A stretch of 64,000 nt of DNA from Hyphomonas sp. Its GTDB lineage: Bacteria > Pseudomonadota > Alphaproteobacteria > Caulobacterales > Hyphomonadaceae. Positions 1 to 8,793 of this stretch are shown here, in pieces; position 1 is the first letter of the stretch, and each line of letters begins with the position of its first letter. The notes beneath the pieces were generated by a model, which was not told where the DNA came from, made no database searches, and saw only the letters and a list, made by a program, of their open reading frames with translations. The stretch spans positions 186,001-250,000 of the forward strand of contig NZ_JAGYJH010000002.1 of NCBI RefSeq assembly GCF_018402285.1, in the 5' to 3' direction. The position numbers and the translations under genes are program-made.

Positions 1-416
1 CCGGCTTCTGCAGGCAGGGCGGTTTCCACGTCCACCGTTTCAACGGCGGGCCCTTCTTTAGCCGCTTCTGCAGGTTCTGGCGGCTTTATGGCGGCGAGCA
101 GCGCACGGACATGGGCGATGGCGGCCGAGGCGGTGGAGACTTCAAAGTCCGGCACGCGCCTGTCCAGGCGGCGGGCGAGCTGCCGGGCCTGATGGTGGGT
201 GAGGGATTTGAGCTGGGCCGAGAAGATTTCCTCGCCGGCGGAGGCCTTGATGAGGGCAAGGCTTTCCGGGGTCTGTCCGGCTGACAGGAGCAGCTTCTTG
301 ACGATCATGCCGGCGGCGGCAGCCCATTCCTTGTCAGTGACCGCGTCAAGCTGGTCCTGAAGGCGGAGAAGGGCGCGCAGGGCGTCTGCGCCGGGCACGC
401 CGCCGTCAGGGATCAT
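1..416 (-). CDS. Hypothetical protein coupled to ParA (partial, runs off the left edge)
   Basis: An open frame on the minus strand starts at ATG 416-414 and stays open to the window edge, giving about 138 residues. Its ATG overlaps the TGA of the upstream ParA gene (ATGA, 413-416), the classic arrangement for translational coupling. The N-terminal part is predicted helical and rich in Ala, Leu, Lys and Arg. From about residue 115 it becomes Ala/Pro/Glu-rich, like a flexible linker. I do not recognise the family. The position directly behind a ParA ATPase suggests a partner or cargo adaptor, but no ParB-type helix-turn-helix or CTP-binding motif is visible in the part present. The codons show strong G/C third-position bias, so I take it as real coding sequence. 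Confidence 0.65.
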   Translation of the reverse strand, partial: MIPDGGVPGADALRALLRLQDQLDAVTDKEWAAAAGMIVKKLLLSAGQTPESLALIKASAGEEIFSAQLKSLTHHQARQLARRLDRRVPDFEVSTASAAIAHVRALLAAIKPPEPAEAAKEGPAVETVDVETALPAEA

Positions 417-1297
417 GCAACCTTCTCCCGCACTTCGGCGAGGAGGGCTTCGATGATTGCAAGCGCTTCGCCCGACCATTTGGCCTGCAGCGTCGGGTCC
501 GGGCCAAGCTCGATCGGGTTGGTGGCAAAGCCCGGTTTCATCGGAATGACAGTCTTGAACATCGCGAACTCGGTCTCCGCAGCATTGGCCGCATCCCGCA
601 TGGCGCCGAGCACGACCTGCTGGTGGGAGGACCCATCATAGCGGGTGGCGAGGACGCAAGGGAGCGTTTCGATATCCCGGTTACGCAGATTCTTCATGAT
701 GTCGCCAGTGAAGAGGTCGAGGCCCAGGGTGGACATGAAGTCCGGGATCGTGGGCACGATGATCAGATGGCTGGCGGCAAGGACGGTTTCGGTCATAACC
801 GAGATGCCCGGCGGGCAATCGAAGAGGATGACGTCATACTGCGCCTTGAGGAGGTTGAGATCGTCCCGCAGGCGGCGGCCGACCTGGCTTTGCAGGGCTT
901 CCATCGAATAGCCCTGCTTGGTGAGATCGAAGATCAGCTCGCGCTCGGTCTTGCGCAGGCGCGGCGAGGACGGGATGAGATCCAGCGGCAGGGCGTTGCC
1001 CTTGAAGCTCACATCGCTGGCATCGGTGATGATGAATTCACCCAGACGGCGCTGCTCGTTCGCGGAGAAGTTCTCCAGCAGCCAGTCTGAGATGGTCATG
1101 TAGTCGTTGATGGCCTCAAACAGGTGTTCGTCGCCATTATTGCCGAAGATCAGCAGCGAGGCGTTGGCCTGGGTGTCGAGGTCGATCACGAGCGTGCGCA
1201 TGCCAGAGGCCGCGAAGGCTTCGGCGAGGCTTACGCATGTGGTGGTTTTGCCGACACCGCCTTTGGAGTTGGCGATAGAAATGACGCGGGCAGACAT
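413..1297 (-). CDS. parA: ParA-family ATPase
   Basis: Encodes a 294-residue ParA/MinD-type ATPase. I chose ATG 1297 because the protein then begins MSARVISIANSKGGVGKTT, placing the deviant Walker A motif (KGGVGKTT) at the N-terminus as usual in this family. A longer reading to 1384 would add a 29-residue tail with no family similarity. The Walker A' region follows (LVIDLDTQANAS), then Walker B (VILFDCPPG). Members use ATP-driven dimerisation on the nucleoid to position DNA or protein cargo. No parB lies next to it; the downstream gene overlaps it by four bases instead. It is therefore more likely an orphan positioning ATPase than the chromosomal parAB system, which normally sits by gidAB near the origin. 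A weak AGGA lies about 12 bases upstream. Confidence 0.85.
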   Translation of the reverse strand: MSARVISIANSKGGVGKTTTCVSLAEAFAASGMRTLVIDLDTQANASLLIFGNNGDEHLFEAINDYMTISDWLLENFSANEQRRLGEFIITDASDVSFKGNALPLDLIPSSPRLRKTERELIFDLTKQGYSMEALQSQVGRRLRDDLNLLKAQYDVILFDCPPGISVMTETVLAASHLIIVPTIPDFMSTLGLDLFTGDIMKNLRNRDIETLPCVLATRYDGSSHQQVVLGAMRDAANAAETEFAMFKTVIPMKPGFATNPIELGPDPTLQAKWSGEALAIIEALLAEVREKVA

Positions 1298-1552
1298 TTT
1301 GTTTTCTGTTCCTGTCTCTGTCAGAGCTGGGCTCTTGCCAGATTTGGGGGGGCAAGGCCACCTGTTTTCCCCTCTTTTGCACACCCCTCAAGAATAAAAA
1401 TTCGTCAATGATCTCAGTGGGGCAGCAGACGACCTCTCAAACAATGTAAGACCGCCGATCCGGCGGGGGCCGGGGCGGCCCTGAATGGGCCCTTCGGAAA
1501 ATCAAGGAGTGACCTGAAATCTGCCAGCCACATTAAGGGGTCGCTGGAGGCG

Positions 1553-1996
1553 GTGAGCGAGCAGCCGGCGGCGAGCCGGACCCGCCGCGAGGCCGGCATG
1601 CTGATGCGTGACGTGTATCTCACGAACACCGGGCCCGTATCGCGGGCGCGGACGGTCGCAAGCGCCGCAGCGCCTGTTCTGGTGAGGTCTGCGCAGGCCG
1701 GCCTGGCGTGGCCGCTGCGTCAGCTGGTGCCGGAAGCGGCGATGAGGGGCTTCCTGGAGGCGGTGTGTACGGAGCTTCTCATCTGGCCCGCAAGGGGAGC
1801 GTTCCGGTCTGGCCCGCCTCCGGCGCGGCTGGCGGCGCGGGAAGGGCTGGCGGCCCCGGCAGGGCGGGCGCGGGGTGACCCACGCCGAGAGGCGGAATGG
1901 CCGGCAGGCGCCTTCGCCTTGCCCATTGCCGGGATCGGGACAGACGGACGCATCGGGGAATGGCTTTCAATCCCGGCCGGTTCGCCTTACCTGTAA
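1553..1996 (+). CDS. Hypothetical protein, 147 aa
   Basis: A GTG-started frame of 147 codons. Its third positions are strongly G/C throughout, as in neighbouring real genes, and no competing long frame has the same bias. That is the main support for coding. The protein is Arg/Ala/Pro-rich with no signal peptide, clear membrane segment or motif I recognise. GGAGG precedes the GTG too closely (2 bases) to be an ideal ribosome site, so ATG 1598 is an alternative start. It ends 38 bases before the J-domain gene and could share its transcript. Confidence 0.4.
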   Translation: MSEQPAASRTRREAGMLMRDVYLTNTGPVSRARTVASAAAPVLVRSAQAGLAWPLRQLVPEAAMRGFLEAVCTELLIWPARGAFRSGPPPARLAAREGLAAPAGRARGDPRREAEWPAGAFALPIAGIGTDGRIGEWLSIPAGSPYL

Positions 1997-2034
1997 CGCC
2001 AGCAGTTTACGGCGATCCCGGAAGGAGCCCCAGC

Positions 2035-2889
2035 TTGGCGCTCGACCCCTACAGTGTCCTTGGCGTGCCCCGCACGGCCAGTGAGGCAGACATCAAGAAA
2101 GCCTACCGCGCCAAAGCCAAGGCGCTGCACCCTGACCTGCATCCCAATGACGAGAAAAAATCCGACGAGTTCAAGCGGGTCTCGGCGGCATTTGAAATTC
2201 TCGGCGACCCCGAGAAGAAGGCGAAGTTTGACCGGGGCGAGATCGACGGGGATGGCAATCCGCGCGGGTTTCCCGGCGGCGCCGGACCTGGCGAGGGCTA
2301 TCGGTGGGACTCGCGGGGCGGCGGCGCGGCGCAGGGCGACCCGTTTGAAGACATTCTCTCCGGCATGTTTGGCGGCGGGCGGCGGCGCAACCCAGGGCCA
2401 ATGAAAGGGCGCGACGTGCGCTACCGGGTGGAGATCGCCTTCGAGGACGCCGTGACCGGCGCGCGGCGGCGGATGACCATGGCCGATGGCAGCGCGCTGG
2501 ACGTGAACATTCCGGCAGGCATCACCAGCGGGCAGGTGCTCCGCCTGAAAAGCCAGGGGCAGCCCTCGCCGGCCGAAGGGCCACCGGGCGACGCCCTGCT
2601 GGAAGTGGACGTAGCTGCCAGCCCTGTCTGGACGCGGGAGGGCAGTCATCTGCGCATGAGCGTGCCGATCGATCTCAGGCTGGCAGTGCTGGGCGGAAAT
2701 GTGGACGTAAGGACGCCTTCGGGGACAGTGTCGCTGAAGGTTCCGGCCGGATCGAATACGGGCGCGCAGCTGCGCCTGAAGGGCAAGGGTGTGCAGGTGA
2801 GCCCGCCGGGAGATCTTTATGTGCGGCTGGAAATCGTGCTGGCCGACCCCAAGGATGAGGGGCTGAGGCGCTGGGCGGAAAAATCCTGA
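2035..2889 (+). CDS. J-domain co-chaperone, CbpA-like (DnaJ class without zinc finger)
   Basis: A 284-residue Hsp40 co-chaperone that stimulates DnaK ATPase and delivers clients. The J domain occupies residues ~3-70 and contains the HPD signature (ALHPDLHP). A Gly-rich linker (~75-120) is followed by the substrate-binding C-terminal beta-domains (~125-275). The four CxxCxGxG zinc repeats of true DnaJ are absent, so it belongs to the CbpA type. Start: TTG 2035 is preceded by GGAAGGAG (2020-2027) at 7 bases and places the J domain at the very N-terminus. In-frame ATGs upstream would add about 46 residues without such a ribosome site. Confidence 0.88.
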   Translation: MALDPYSVLGVPRTASEADIKKAYRAKAKALHPDLHPNDEKKSDEFKRVSAAFEILGDPEKKAKFDRGEIDGDGNPRGFPGGAGPGEGYRWDSRGGGAAQGDPFEDILSGMFGGGRRRNPGPMKGRDVRYRVEIAFEDAVTGARRRMTMADGSALDVNIPAGITSGQVLRLKSQGQPSPAEGPPGDALLEVDVAASPVWTREGSHLRMSVPIDLRLAVLGGNVDVRTPSGTVSLKVPAGSNTGAQLRLKGKGVQVSPPGDLYVRLEIVLADPKDEGLRRWAEKS

Positions 2890-2989
2890 CGGGCGAGCCC
2901 TAAGCAGGGCGGCTCTTCCGTGATAGGATCATAGACCTTCAGACAAGAGCCTGTCCCGTCTGAGGACGGCCAGGTGAAGGGGACATGTT

Positions 2990-4714
2990 ATGAAAACGAG
3001 ATACCTGCTCGCATCGGCCAGCGTGTTTGCACTGGGCGGCTGCGAGACGATGGATGACTGGTTCAATCCGAAAACCGAAGAAAGCGCGCTGGTCGCGCCA
3101 GTGGAGGCGGAGACCGAAGAGGTGGATCTCGCCACCCGCGCCGGGGCGCCGCTGTTTGAGGGGATGGGGGATTTCCACCGGCCGATCACCACGGCCAGCC
3201 CGGACGCCCAGAAATACTTCGACCAGGCAATGGTTTTGTCTTTCGGGTTCAATCATGCCGAGAGCATCCGCTCCTTCCGGGCGGCGCAGAAACTCGATCC
3301 GGAATGCGCCATGTGCTATTGGGGCGAGGCGCTGGCAACCGGCCCGAACATCAATGTGACCAGCAATGGCAAGGCCGTCATGTCGATGGCGGACCGGGAA
3401 GCGGCCTATGTCGCGGTGCAAAAGGCGATGGCGCTTAAGGATACGGCAAGCCCGGCTGAGCAGGCGCTGATCGAGGCGCTGGCGACACGCTACAGCGCCG
3501 ACTTCAACGCCGAGCGGGAACCACAGGATATAGCCTGGGCCGAAGCGATGGCCGCGTATGTGGCAGCCCATCCGCAGGATGATGACGCCGCCGCGATCTA
3601 TGCCGAGGCCTGGATGAACACCATGCCCTGGGATTACTGGTCGGCCGATGGCGGGCCGAGGCCGGAGACGGTGAGGGTGATCGAGGCGCTGGAGAAAACA
3701 ATTGCGCGCGCGCCGGATCATCCGTTGGCGTTGCATCTCTATATACATGCCGTCGAGGCGTCGGATGATCCGGGCCGGGCGGAAGCGGCGGCTGACCGGC
3801 TGATCAGGCTCGTGCCCGGATCGGGGCACCTGGTGCATATGCCCGCGCACATCTTCTGGCGCGTTGGCCGGTATGATGATGCGGCGGCAGCGAACATCCT
3901 GGCCGCGAAGGTGGACGAGGATTACATTGCCCAGTGTAACGCGCAGGGATTTTATCCGGCGCTGTATTATCCGCACAACATCCATTTCCTGTGGGCCGCG
4001 GCGAGCATGTCCGGCCAGAGCGAAGTGGCGCTGGAAGCGGCCCGGAAAGTAGCGGATAATGTCCGTATCGAGCAAGTGGAGCAGTTCCCGACGGTCGAGT
4101 TTTTCCGGACCATTCCGCTGCTGGCGCAGGTCCAGTTCGGGAAGTGGGATGACATTCTGGCGACAGAGACACCGCCGACAGACCGGGATTATTCGAAGGG
4201 CATCTGGCATTATGCGCGCGGTGTTGCACTGGCGCGGACGGGCGACGCGGTGCTGGCAGAGGCCGAGGAGGCGGAACTGGCCAAGCTGAAGGACAGTGTG
4301 CAGATCCAGTTCCTGGTGACCAATGATTATCCCGCCAGCCTTCTGCTGAACATTGCCGATGAACTGCTGCTGGGGGAGATCGCCCGGGCCGGAGGCGACA
4401 ATGCCGGCGCGGTGGCCAGATTTGAAGCGGCCGTCGCCCTGCAGGACCAGCTGCCCTATACCGAGCCGCCCTTCTGGTATTACCCGACGCGGCAGTCGCT
4501 CGGCGAAGCGCTGATTGACGCGAAGCGGTATCCCGAAGCCGAAACGGTCTACCGGCGCGACCTGGAGGACCATCCGCACAATGGCTGGTCGATGGCGGGC
4601 CTGATCGGCGCGCTGGAGGCGCAGGGCAAGACCGACGAGGCCGCTCATCTTAGGCACCATTTCGAGAAGGCCTGGGCCAAGGCGGATGTGGTGTTGAGCG
4701 GATCGCGGCTTTAA
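2990..4714 (+). CDS. TPR-repeat lipoprotein
   Basis: A 574-residue exported protein. The N-terminus carries a lipoprotein signal (MKTRYLLASASVFALGGC, lipobox LGGC, acylated Cys ~18). The body is built of tetratricopeptide-like helices. It includes the segment FNHAESIRSFRAAQKLDPEC followed by CYWGEALATGPNIN (residues ~86-123), which I recognise from a family of bacterial TPR proteins with two conserved Cys. TPRs mediate protein-protein contacts; no enzyme motif is visible. A GGTGAAGGGGA stretch precedes the ATG. The gene stands alone and converges with the minus-strand gene at 4739. Its specific function is unknown. Confidence 0.82.
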   Translation: MKTRYLLASASVFALGGCETMDDWFNPKTEESALVAPVEAETEEVDLATRAGAPLFEGMGDFHRPITTASPDAQKYFDQAMVLSFGFNHAESIRSFRAAQKLDPECAMCYWGEALATGPNINVTSNGKAVMSMADREAAYVAVQKAMALKDTASPAEQALIEALATRYSADFNAEREPQDIAWAEAMAAYVAAHPQDDDAAAIYAEAWMNTMPWDYWSADGGPRPETVRVIEALEKTIARAPDHPLALHLYIHAVEASDDPGRAEAAADRLIRLVPGSGHLVHMPAHIFWRVGRYDDAAAANILAAKVDEDYIAQCNAQGFYPALYYPHNIHFLWAAASMSGQSEVALEAARKVADNVRIEQVEQFPTVEFFRTIPLLAQVQFGKWDDILATETPPTDRDYSKGIWHYARGVALARTGDAVLAEAEEAELAKLKDSVQIQFLVTNDYPASLLLNIADELLLGEIARAGGDNAGAVARFEAAVALQDQLPYTEPPFWYYPTRQSLGEALIDAKRYPEAETVYRRDLEDHPHNGWSMAGLIGALEAQGKTDEAAHLRHHFEKAWAKADVVLSGSRL

Positions 4715-4738
4715 ACGCCGTGGACTGATTTGCCGGAG

Positions 4739-5440
4739 CTAGAGTTCGATCGTGCTGGCGAGTTGCCCTGCCTGAGCGCGGAGCGCCGCCATACGGCTTT
4801 GGGCATCATCGCCAAAGAATGCGTCTGCGACCTGGTCTATGAACGCAACGAGATGGGCGCCGGTATCGTTCGGGCCAGGTGGGGTCTTGCGGACGGCGAC
4901 ATAGATGTCGTGAGCACGCGCCAACGGCACAAGGGCAGCAAGGAGGATCTGTTCGCGCTTTTCCGGGGACCACTGATCTTTGCCGGCGATCAGTTCTTCG
5001 TCCCAATACCGGTCTTCACCTTCAGCCATCATGCCTTCAAATGCGGTTTCAAGGTAGTAGTCCGTCAGACCAAAGAGTTGCTGATCGAAGGGTTTTCCCG
5101 TGATGGCGGCGTTGATCTTGTTGGCGGGGTGTTTTTCGGTGGCGCCGCAAGGCGCGGTGATACTGTGGCAGGTCACAAAGGCGGTCCGCAGGACATGTTC
5201 GTCCTCAAGCTGCTCTTCGGTCATGTCGTCGATATACATGTCTCGGTCGAAGCCCGTTGATCTGGCAGTCATGGCTCCCATCATTGCGACTTGGGTTGGC
5301 AAAGGGGCATGAGGCTTTGATTCAGTATAAGGGGTCGGTTCGGCGACATCCTTGTCGCCGAAAATGGTCCCGATCAGCCACAGGATGGCCACCACGCCCA
5401 GCGCGATCAATCCCCAGGTCTGCCAGCTGGAAAAGTCCAT
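4739..5440 (-). CDS. Membrane-anchored hypothetical protein, 233 aa
   Basis: Starts at ATG 5440 behind two AGGAG-like sites. One transmembrane helix (residues ~8-26, WGLIALGVVAILWLIGTIFG) anchors a ~200-residue soluble domain that is acidic and helical. It contains three Cys (residues ~90-120) within a segment HVLRTAFVTCHSITAPCGA. I do not recognise the family and see no catalytic signature. It converges with the TPR lipoprotein gene and is separated by 210 bases from the divergent PepSY gene. Confidence 0.7.
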   Translation of the reverse strand: MDFSSWQTWGLIALGVVAILWLIGTIFGDKDVAEPTPYTESKPHAPLPTQVAMMGAMTARSTGFDRDMYIDDMTEEQLEDEHVLRTAFVTCHSITAPCGATEKHPANKINAAITGKPFDQQLFGLTDYYLETAFEGMMAEGEDRYWDEELIAGKDQWSPEKREQILLAALVPLARAHDIYVAVRKTPPGPNDTGAHLVAFIDQVADAFFGDDAQSRMAALRAQAGQLASTIEL

Positions 5441-5609
5441 GCTCCTGTTCTCCTTTGAAGCGTCTCCTGTTGAAAACGAAGGCAGGGTTGGCCAAGAAAA
5501 TTAACATATCTCTTCCCGACAAGGCAGTAGGAGGCTTTTGGAGGCGAGAAAGCGGGCATTTGGCGGGCGGGAACGATGATCTGCAACCTGAACAGGCGGC
5601 CCTGGCAGC

Positions 5610-5626
5610 GTTCACTTACTATTCAG
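5610..5626 (+). promoter_or_regulatory. Candidate PhoP/OmpR-type direct repeat upstream of the PepSY-feuPQ genes
   Basis: GTTCAC-N5-ATTCAG forms two similar hexamers with an 11-base period. This is the geometry of sites bound by PhoP/OmpR-family response regulators. It lies 25 bases before the PepSY start and upstream of a response-regulator gene of that family, so autoregulation is the natural reading. This is inference from architecture only. Confidence 0.35.
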
Positions 5627-5650
5627 CGCTGCAAACCTATACGCAGTCCG

Positions 5651-5977
5651 ATGAAACGCATTCTGGTTCTCCTCGCCCTCTCGGCCCTGACCGCTGCCCC
5701 CGGCGCCCTTGCCCAGCAAGGCGGCAACCCGTGGGCGAATCAGTTTTCGCCCGGAGAGGCCCGTGAAGCCGTGCGGGAGGGCAAGACTGTGCCCCTCAGC
5801 CGGATTTTCCAGCAGCTGAAACGCGAATATGGTGGCTACCAGCTTGGCGCCGAGCTGTATTCCCGGGATGATGGCACTACATTTTACGAAATTGACTGGA
5901 TGACCGAGGACGGCCGCAAGGCGCAGTTCACGGTAGACGCTCAGAGCGGATCGGTGACGAACCGCCGCGGCGGCTGA
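5651..5977 (+). CDS. PepSY-domain periplasmic protein
   Basis: A 108-residue protein with a Sec signal peptide (MKRILVLLALSALTAAPGALAQ, cleavage after ~21) and one PepSY-like domain (~40-105; LKREYGGYQLGAELY through QFTVDAQSGSV). PepSY domains are small periplasmic inhibitor or sensor modules. Genes like this commonly sit beside PhoPQ-type two-component systems, and this one is 30 bases ahead of such a pair on the same strand, suggesting that it modulates or is controlled by the sensor kinase. I chose ATG 5651 because it begins exactly at the signal peptide; the 25 residues upstream in the same frame are not signal-like. Confidence 0.8.
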   Translation: MKRILVLLALSALTAAPGALAQQGGNPWANQFSPGEAREAVREGKTVPLSRIFQQLKREYGGYQLGAELYSRDDGTTFYEIDWMTEDGRKAQFTVDAQSGSVTNRRGG

Positions 5978-6007
5978 GCCGGCCCAAGGACCTGTTGGAG
6001 AAGACAC

Positions 6008-6691
6008 ATGCGTATCCTGGTTGTTGAAGACGATGCAGACCTCCGCCGTCAGCTGGCTGATGTGCTCTCCCAATCGGGCTATGCCGTAGACCTCGCCGCC
6101 GATGGCGAGGATGGGCAGTTCCTGGGCGAGACCGAGCCTTATGACGCGGTCGTGCTGGACCTTGGCCTGCCCAAGATCGACGGGGTGAGCGTGCTGAAAA
6201 GCTGGCGCAAGGAGGGGAAGACCTTCCCGGTGCTGATCCTGACGGCGCGCGACCAGTGGAGCGAGAAGGTATCGGGCTTTGACGCCGGGGCCGATGACTA
6301 CCTCACTAAACCCTTCATCACCGAAGAGCTGCTGGCGCGGTTGCGGGCGCTCCTGCGCCGGGCAGCCGGGCATTCGGCGGCAACGATCGAGTGCGGCAAG
6401 CTGATGGTAGACACCCGCGCGGCGCGCGCGACCGTGAATGGCGAGCCGATCAAGCTGACGGCGCATGAATACCGCGTGCTGTCCTACCTGATGCATCATC
6501 AGGGCCGGGTGGTGCCGCGCACCGAGCTGGTCGAGCATATCTATGACCAGGACTTTGACCGCGATTCCAACACGATCGAGGTGTTCATCGGGCGCCTGCG
6601 CCGCAAGATCGGCCAGGACCGGATCCAGACCGAACGCGGCCTTGGCTACCGGCTGATCGTGCCCGAGGACGAAGCACGCGTTGCAGGCTGA
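6008..6691 (+). CDS. feuP: OmpR-family response regulator, FeuP/PhoP-like
   Basis: A 227-residue two-component regulator. The receiver domain (1-115) has the acidic pair ED at 7-8, phosphoacceptor Asp51 (VVLDLGLP) and the conserved Lys in TKPF. The C-terminal winged-helix domain (~125-222) ends with the typical GLGYRL motif. The receiver sequence (LTARDQWSEKVSGFDAGADD) closely resembles rhizobial FeuP as I remember it, and the gene lies just upstream of ccm genes as feuPQ does in Rhizobium. In rhizobia FeuPQ affects iron uptake or cyclic glucan export; the target here is not known. The cognate kinase follows 27 bases downstream. Confidence 0.85.
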   Translation: MRILVVEDDADLRRQLADVLSQSGYAVDLAADGEDGQFLGETEPYDAVVLDLGLPKIDGVSVLKSWRKEGKTFPVLILTARDQWSEKVSGFDAGADDYLTKPFITEELLARLRALLRRAAGHSAATIECGKLMVDTRAARATVNGEPIKLTAHEYRVLSYLMHHQGRVVPRTELVEHIYDQDFDRDSNTIEVFIGRLRRKIGQDRIQTERGLGYRLIVPEDEARVAG

Positions 6692-6718
6692 CGCCGAACG
6701 CGGCTAGAGCTCTCCTGC

Positions 6719-8146
6719 ATGAGTGAGGCCGAAACCCGCAATCGAAGCCTGATTGACCGCTGGTCCAGCGTCTCGCTGGCCCGGCGCGTCATGATTGCGG
6801 CTGCGATATGGGGCTTTGTGGTGCTGATCGGGGGGGCGCTGGCGCTCTCGGCGCTCTACCGGGCGCAGACGCTGTCGCTGATTGAGGATGACCTGGAACA
6901 GACGCTGGTGACGCTGTCGCGCGAGCTGACGCGGGAGGATGCGTTCCTCGCCGATGGGCGTGTGACCGACACTGACCGCAATTTCTTCTCCAATGATGCC
7001 CGCTTCCAGACGCAGTATTCCGGACACTACTGGGCGGTGGTCGGCCTGACGCCGGAACGGCAGATCGCCGGTGATTTCCGCTCGCGGAGCCTGTGGGACG
7101 AGGCCGTGCCGGTGACGCAGGACCTGATTGAGCGGGCCGTGGAACTGCCCGGAGTTACGCAGTACACGAACTATCCCGGGCCTGTGGAGCAGGTGTCGCG
7201 TGTTGCGGCGATGGCGGTGATCGTGGAAAACCGGACGACGCCGCTGGTGCTGGTGGCGGCAGCGGACCGGACGCCGAACGATGAAGCGGCAACGCGTTTC
7301 CGCAACATGCTGCTGGGGACGATGATTGCGCTCTTTGGCGGCGTGTTTGCCGCGATGATGATTGCGGTGCGTTATTCGCTTCAGCCTTTGCGGAAGCTGG
7401 AGACGGATGTGGCCAAAGTGCGCGAGGGGGAGACGGTGAAGCTCGCCGGGGATTATCCCGAAGAAGTTCGACCCCTGACAGAAGAGCTCAATAAGCTGAT
7501 CGAGCATAACCGCGACGTGGTGGAGCGGGCGCGCACGCATGTGGGCAATCTTGCTCATGCGCTGAAGACGCCGCTGGCGGTGCTGCGCAATGAGGCCAAG
7601 GGCCGATCGCAGCTCGATGATGTGGTGCGCCGGCAGGCTGAAGCCATGCAAATCAATGTGGAGCACTACCTTAAGCGCGCGCGCGCGGCGGCGCGGGCCG
7701 AAGCGATTGGCGCACGCACCGATGTGCGGCCTGTGCTGGACGGACTGTCGCGGATGCTGAACCGGCTGTTTGACGCGCGCGGGATCGAGGTGACGGTAGA
7801 GGGCGCGCCGGCCGCGATCTTCCGGGGCGAGCAGCAGGACTTCGAGGAGATGGCCGGCAATCTGATGGAAAACGCCTGCAAATGGGCGGCGAGCGAGGTG
7901 CTGGTGACGCTGAACGACAGCCCGCAGGAGCTGGTGATCACGGTGGAAGATGACGGGCCGGGCCTGACGCGCGAGCAGCGCGCCGGGGCAATGAAACGCG
8001 GGGTGCGGCTAGATGAAACAACGCCGGGGACTGGGCTTGGGCTTTCGATTGTTACAGAATTGGCAGAGCTGCATAAAGGCAGCTTCGAACTTGGCGACGC
8101 GGCCCTTGGCGGCCTGAAGGCAACCTTGAGATTTCCCCGGCGATGA
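6719..8146 (+). CDS. feuQ: Sensor histidine kinase, FeuQ/PhoQ-like
   Basis: A 475-residue membrane kinase. Two transmembrane helices (~24-46 and ~198-217) flank a periplasmic sensor domain of about 150 residues. HAMP-like and dimerisation segments follow, with phospho-His280 in LAHALKTPL, a PhoQ-type H-box. The ATPase domain shows an N box (NLMENACKWA), a G1 box (DDGPGL) and a G2 box (GTGLGLSIV). It pairs with the preceding regulator. Its TGA overlaps the ATG of ccmI (ATGA, 8143-8146), so kinase and cytochrome c maturation genes are translationally linked. Confidence 0.88.
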   Translation: MSEAETRNRSLIDRWSSVSLARRVMIAAAIWGFVVLIGGALALSALYRAQTLSLIEDDLEQTLVTLSRELTREDAFLADGRVTDTDRNFFSNDARFQTQYSGHYWAVVGLTPERQIAGDFRSRSLWDEAVPVTQDLIERAVELPGVTQYTNYPGPVEQVSRVAAMAVIVENRTTPLVLVAAADRTPNDEAATRFRNMLLGTMIALFGGVFAAMMIAVRYSLQPLRKLETDVAKVREGETVKLAGDYPEEVRPLTEELNKLIEHNRDVVERARTHVGNLAHALKTPLAVLRNEAKGRSQLDDVVRRQAEAMQINVEHYLKRARAAARAEAIGARTDVRPVLDGLSRMLNRLFDARGIEVTVEGAPAAIFRGEQQDFEEMAGNLMENACKWAASEVLVTLNDSPQELVITVEDDGPGLTREQRAGAMKRGVRLDETTPGTGLGLSIVTELAELHKGSFELGDAALGGLKATLRFPRR

Positions 8147-8739
8147 AACATATGAACCTGATCATTCTCGGCGCCTGCCTGGCTCTTGGCGCAGGGGGCT
8201 ATCTGCTGATTGGACAGCCGGGCATGGCCGACCAGCCGATGGCCGAGCGGCAGGCAGCGCTGGCCGAAAAGGTGCGGATGGATCCCCAGTCGCTGACAGA
8301 AGCCGAGATGCTTTCGCGACTCGAGCAGGCGGTCATCGACAAGCCGGATGATCCCCAACCCCACTACTTCATCGGCGAGATGCTGCGCACGCAGGGCAGG
8401 GCCGAAGACTCGGTGCGGGCCTATCAGTCAGCGCTGCGGAGGGATCAGGAGTTTGTGCCAGCGCTCATCAGCCTGGCGGATGTGTTGACGCAGCTGGCCG
8501 ACGGGGCGATCGGGTCGGATGCAACACGCCTCTATGCGCGGGCGTATGAACTGGACGAGAGCCAGGTGAGCGCGGGCATGCGTGCGGCCATGGGCGCGGC
8601 GCAAGCCGGCGATCAGGAGAAGGCCGAGCAGGCCATGCGCTATATCTATTCGCGCCTGCCCGAAGACGATCCCCGGCGCGAGCGGTTCCGCCCGATGATC
8701 GAAGCGATCGGGCAGGAAGCGCCAGCGGAGGCTGACTAA
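8143..8739 (+). CDS. ccmI: Cytochrome c maturation TPR protein CcmI/CycH-like
   Basis: A 198-residue protein with one N-terminal membrane anchor (~4-23, LIILGACLALGAGGYLLIG) and a periplasmic TPR region (~50-150). In the system I cytochrome c pathway, CcmI presents apocytochrome c to the CcmFH haem ligation complex. The protein is shorter than classical CcmI (about 400 residues with two membrane segments); it corresponds to the C-terminal TPR part with its own anchor. The assignment rests on this architecture and on ccmE and ccmF immediately downstream. Confidence 0.75.
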   Translation: MKHMNLIILGACLALGAGGYLLIGQPGMADQPMAERQAALAEKVRMDPQSLTEAEMLSRLEQAVIDKPDDPQPHYFIGEMLRTQGRAEDSVRAYQSALRRDQEFVPALISLADVLTQLADGAIGSDATRLYARAYELDESQVSAGMRAAMGAAQAGDQEKAEQAMRYIYSRLPEDDPRRERFRPMIEAIGQEAPAEAD

Positions 8740-8793
8740 GCGCCGCATCTGCCGCACTCCCCAATCGGCGCGGAGCAGCCTATAACGAATTAC

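Noticed and set aside
2939..4660. 573-codon minus-strand frame opposite the TPR lipoprotein
   Set aside because: Shadow of a high-GC gene; Arg/His-rich translation with no motif, while the plus strand has a lipobox and TPR patterns.
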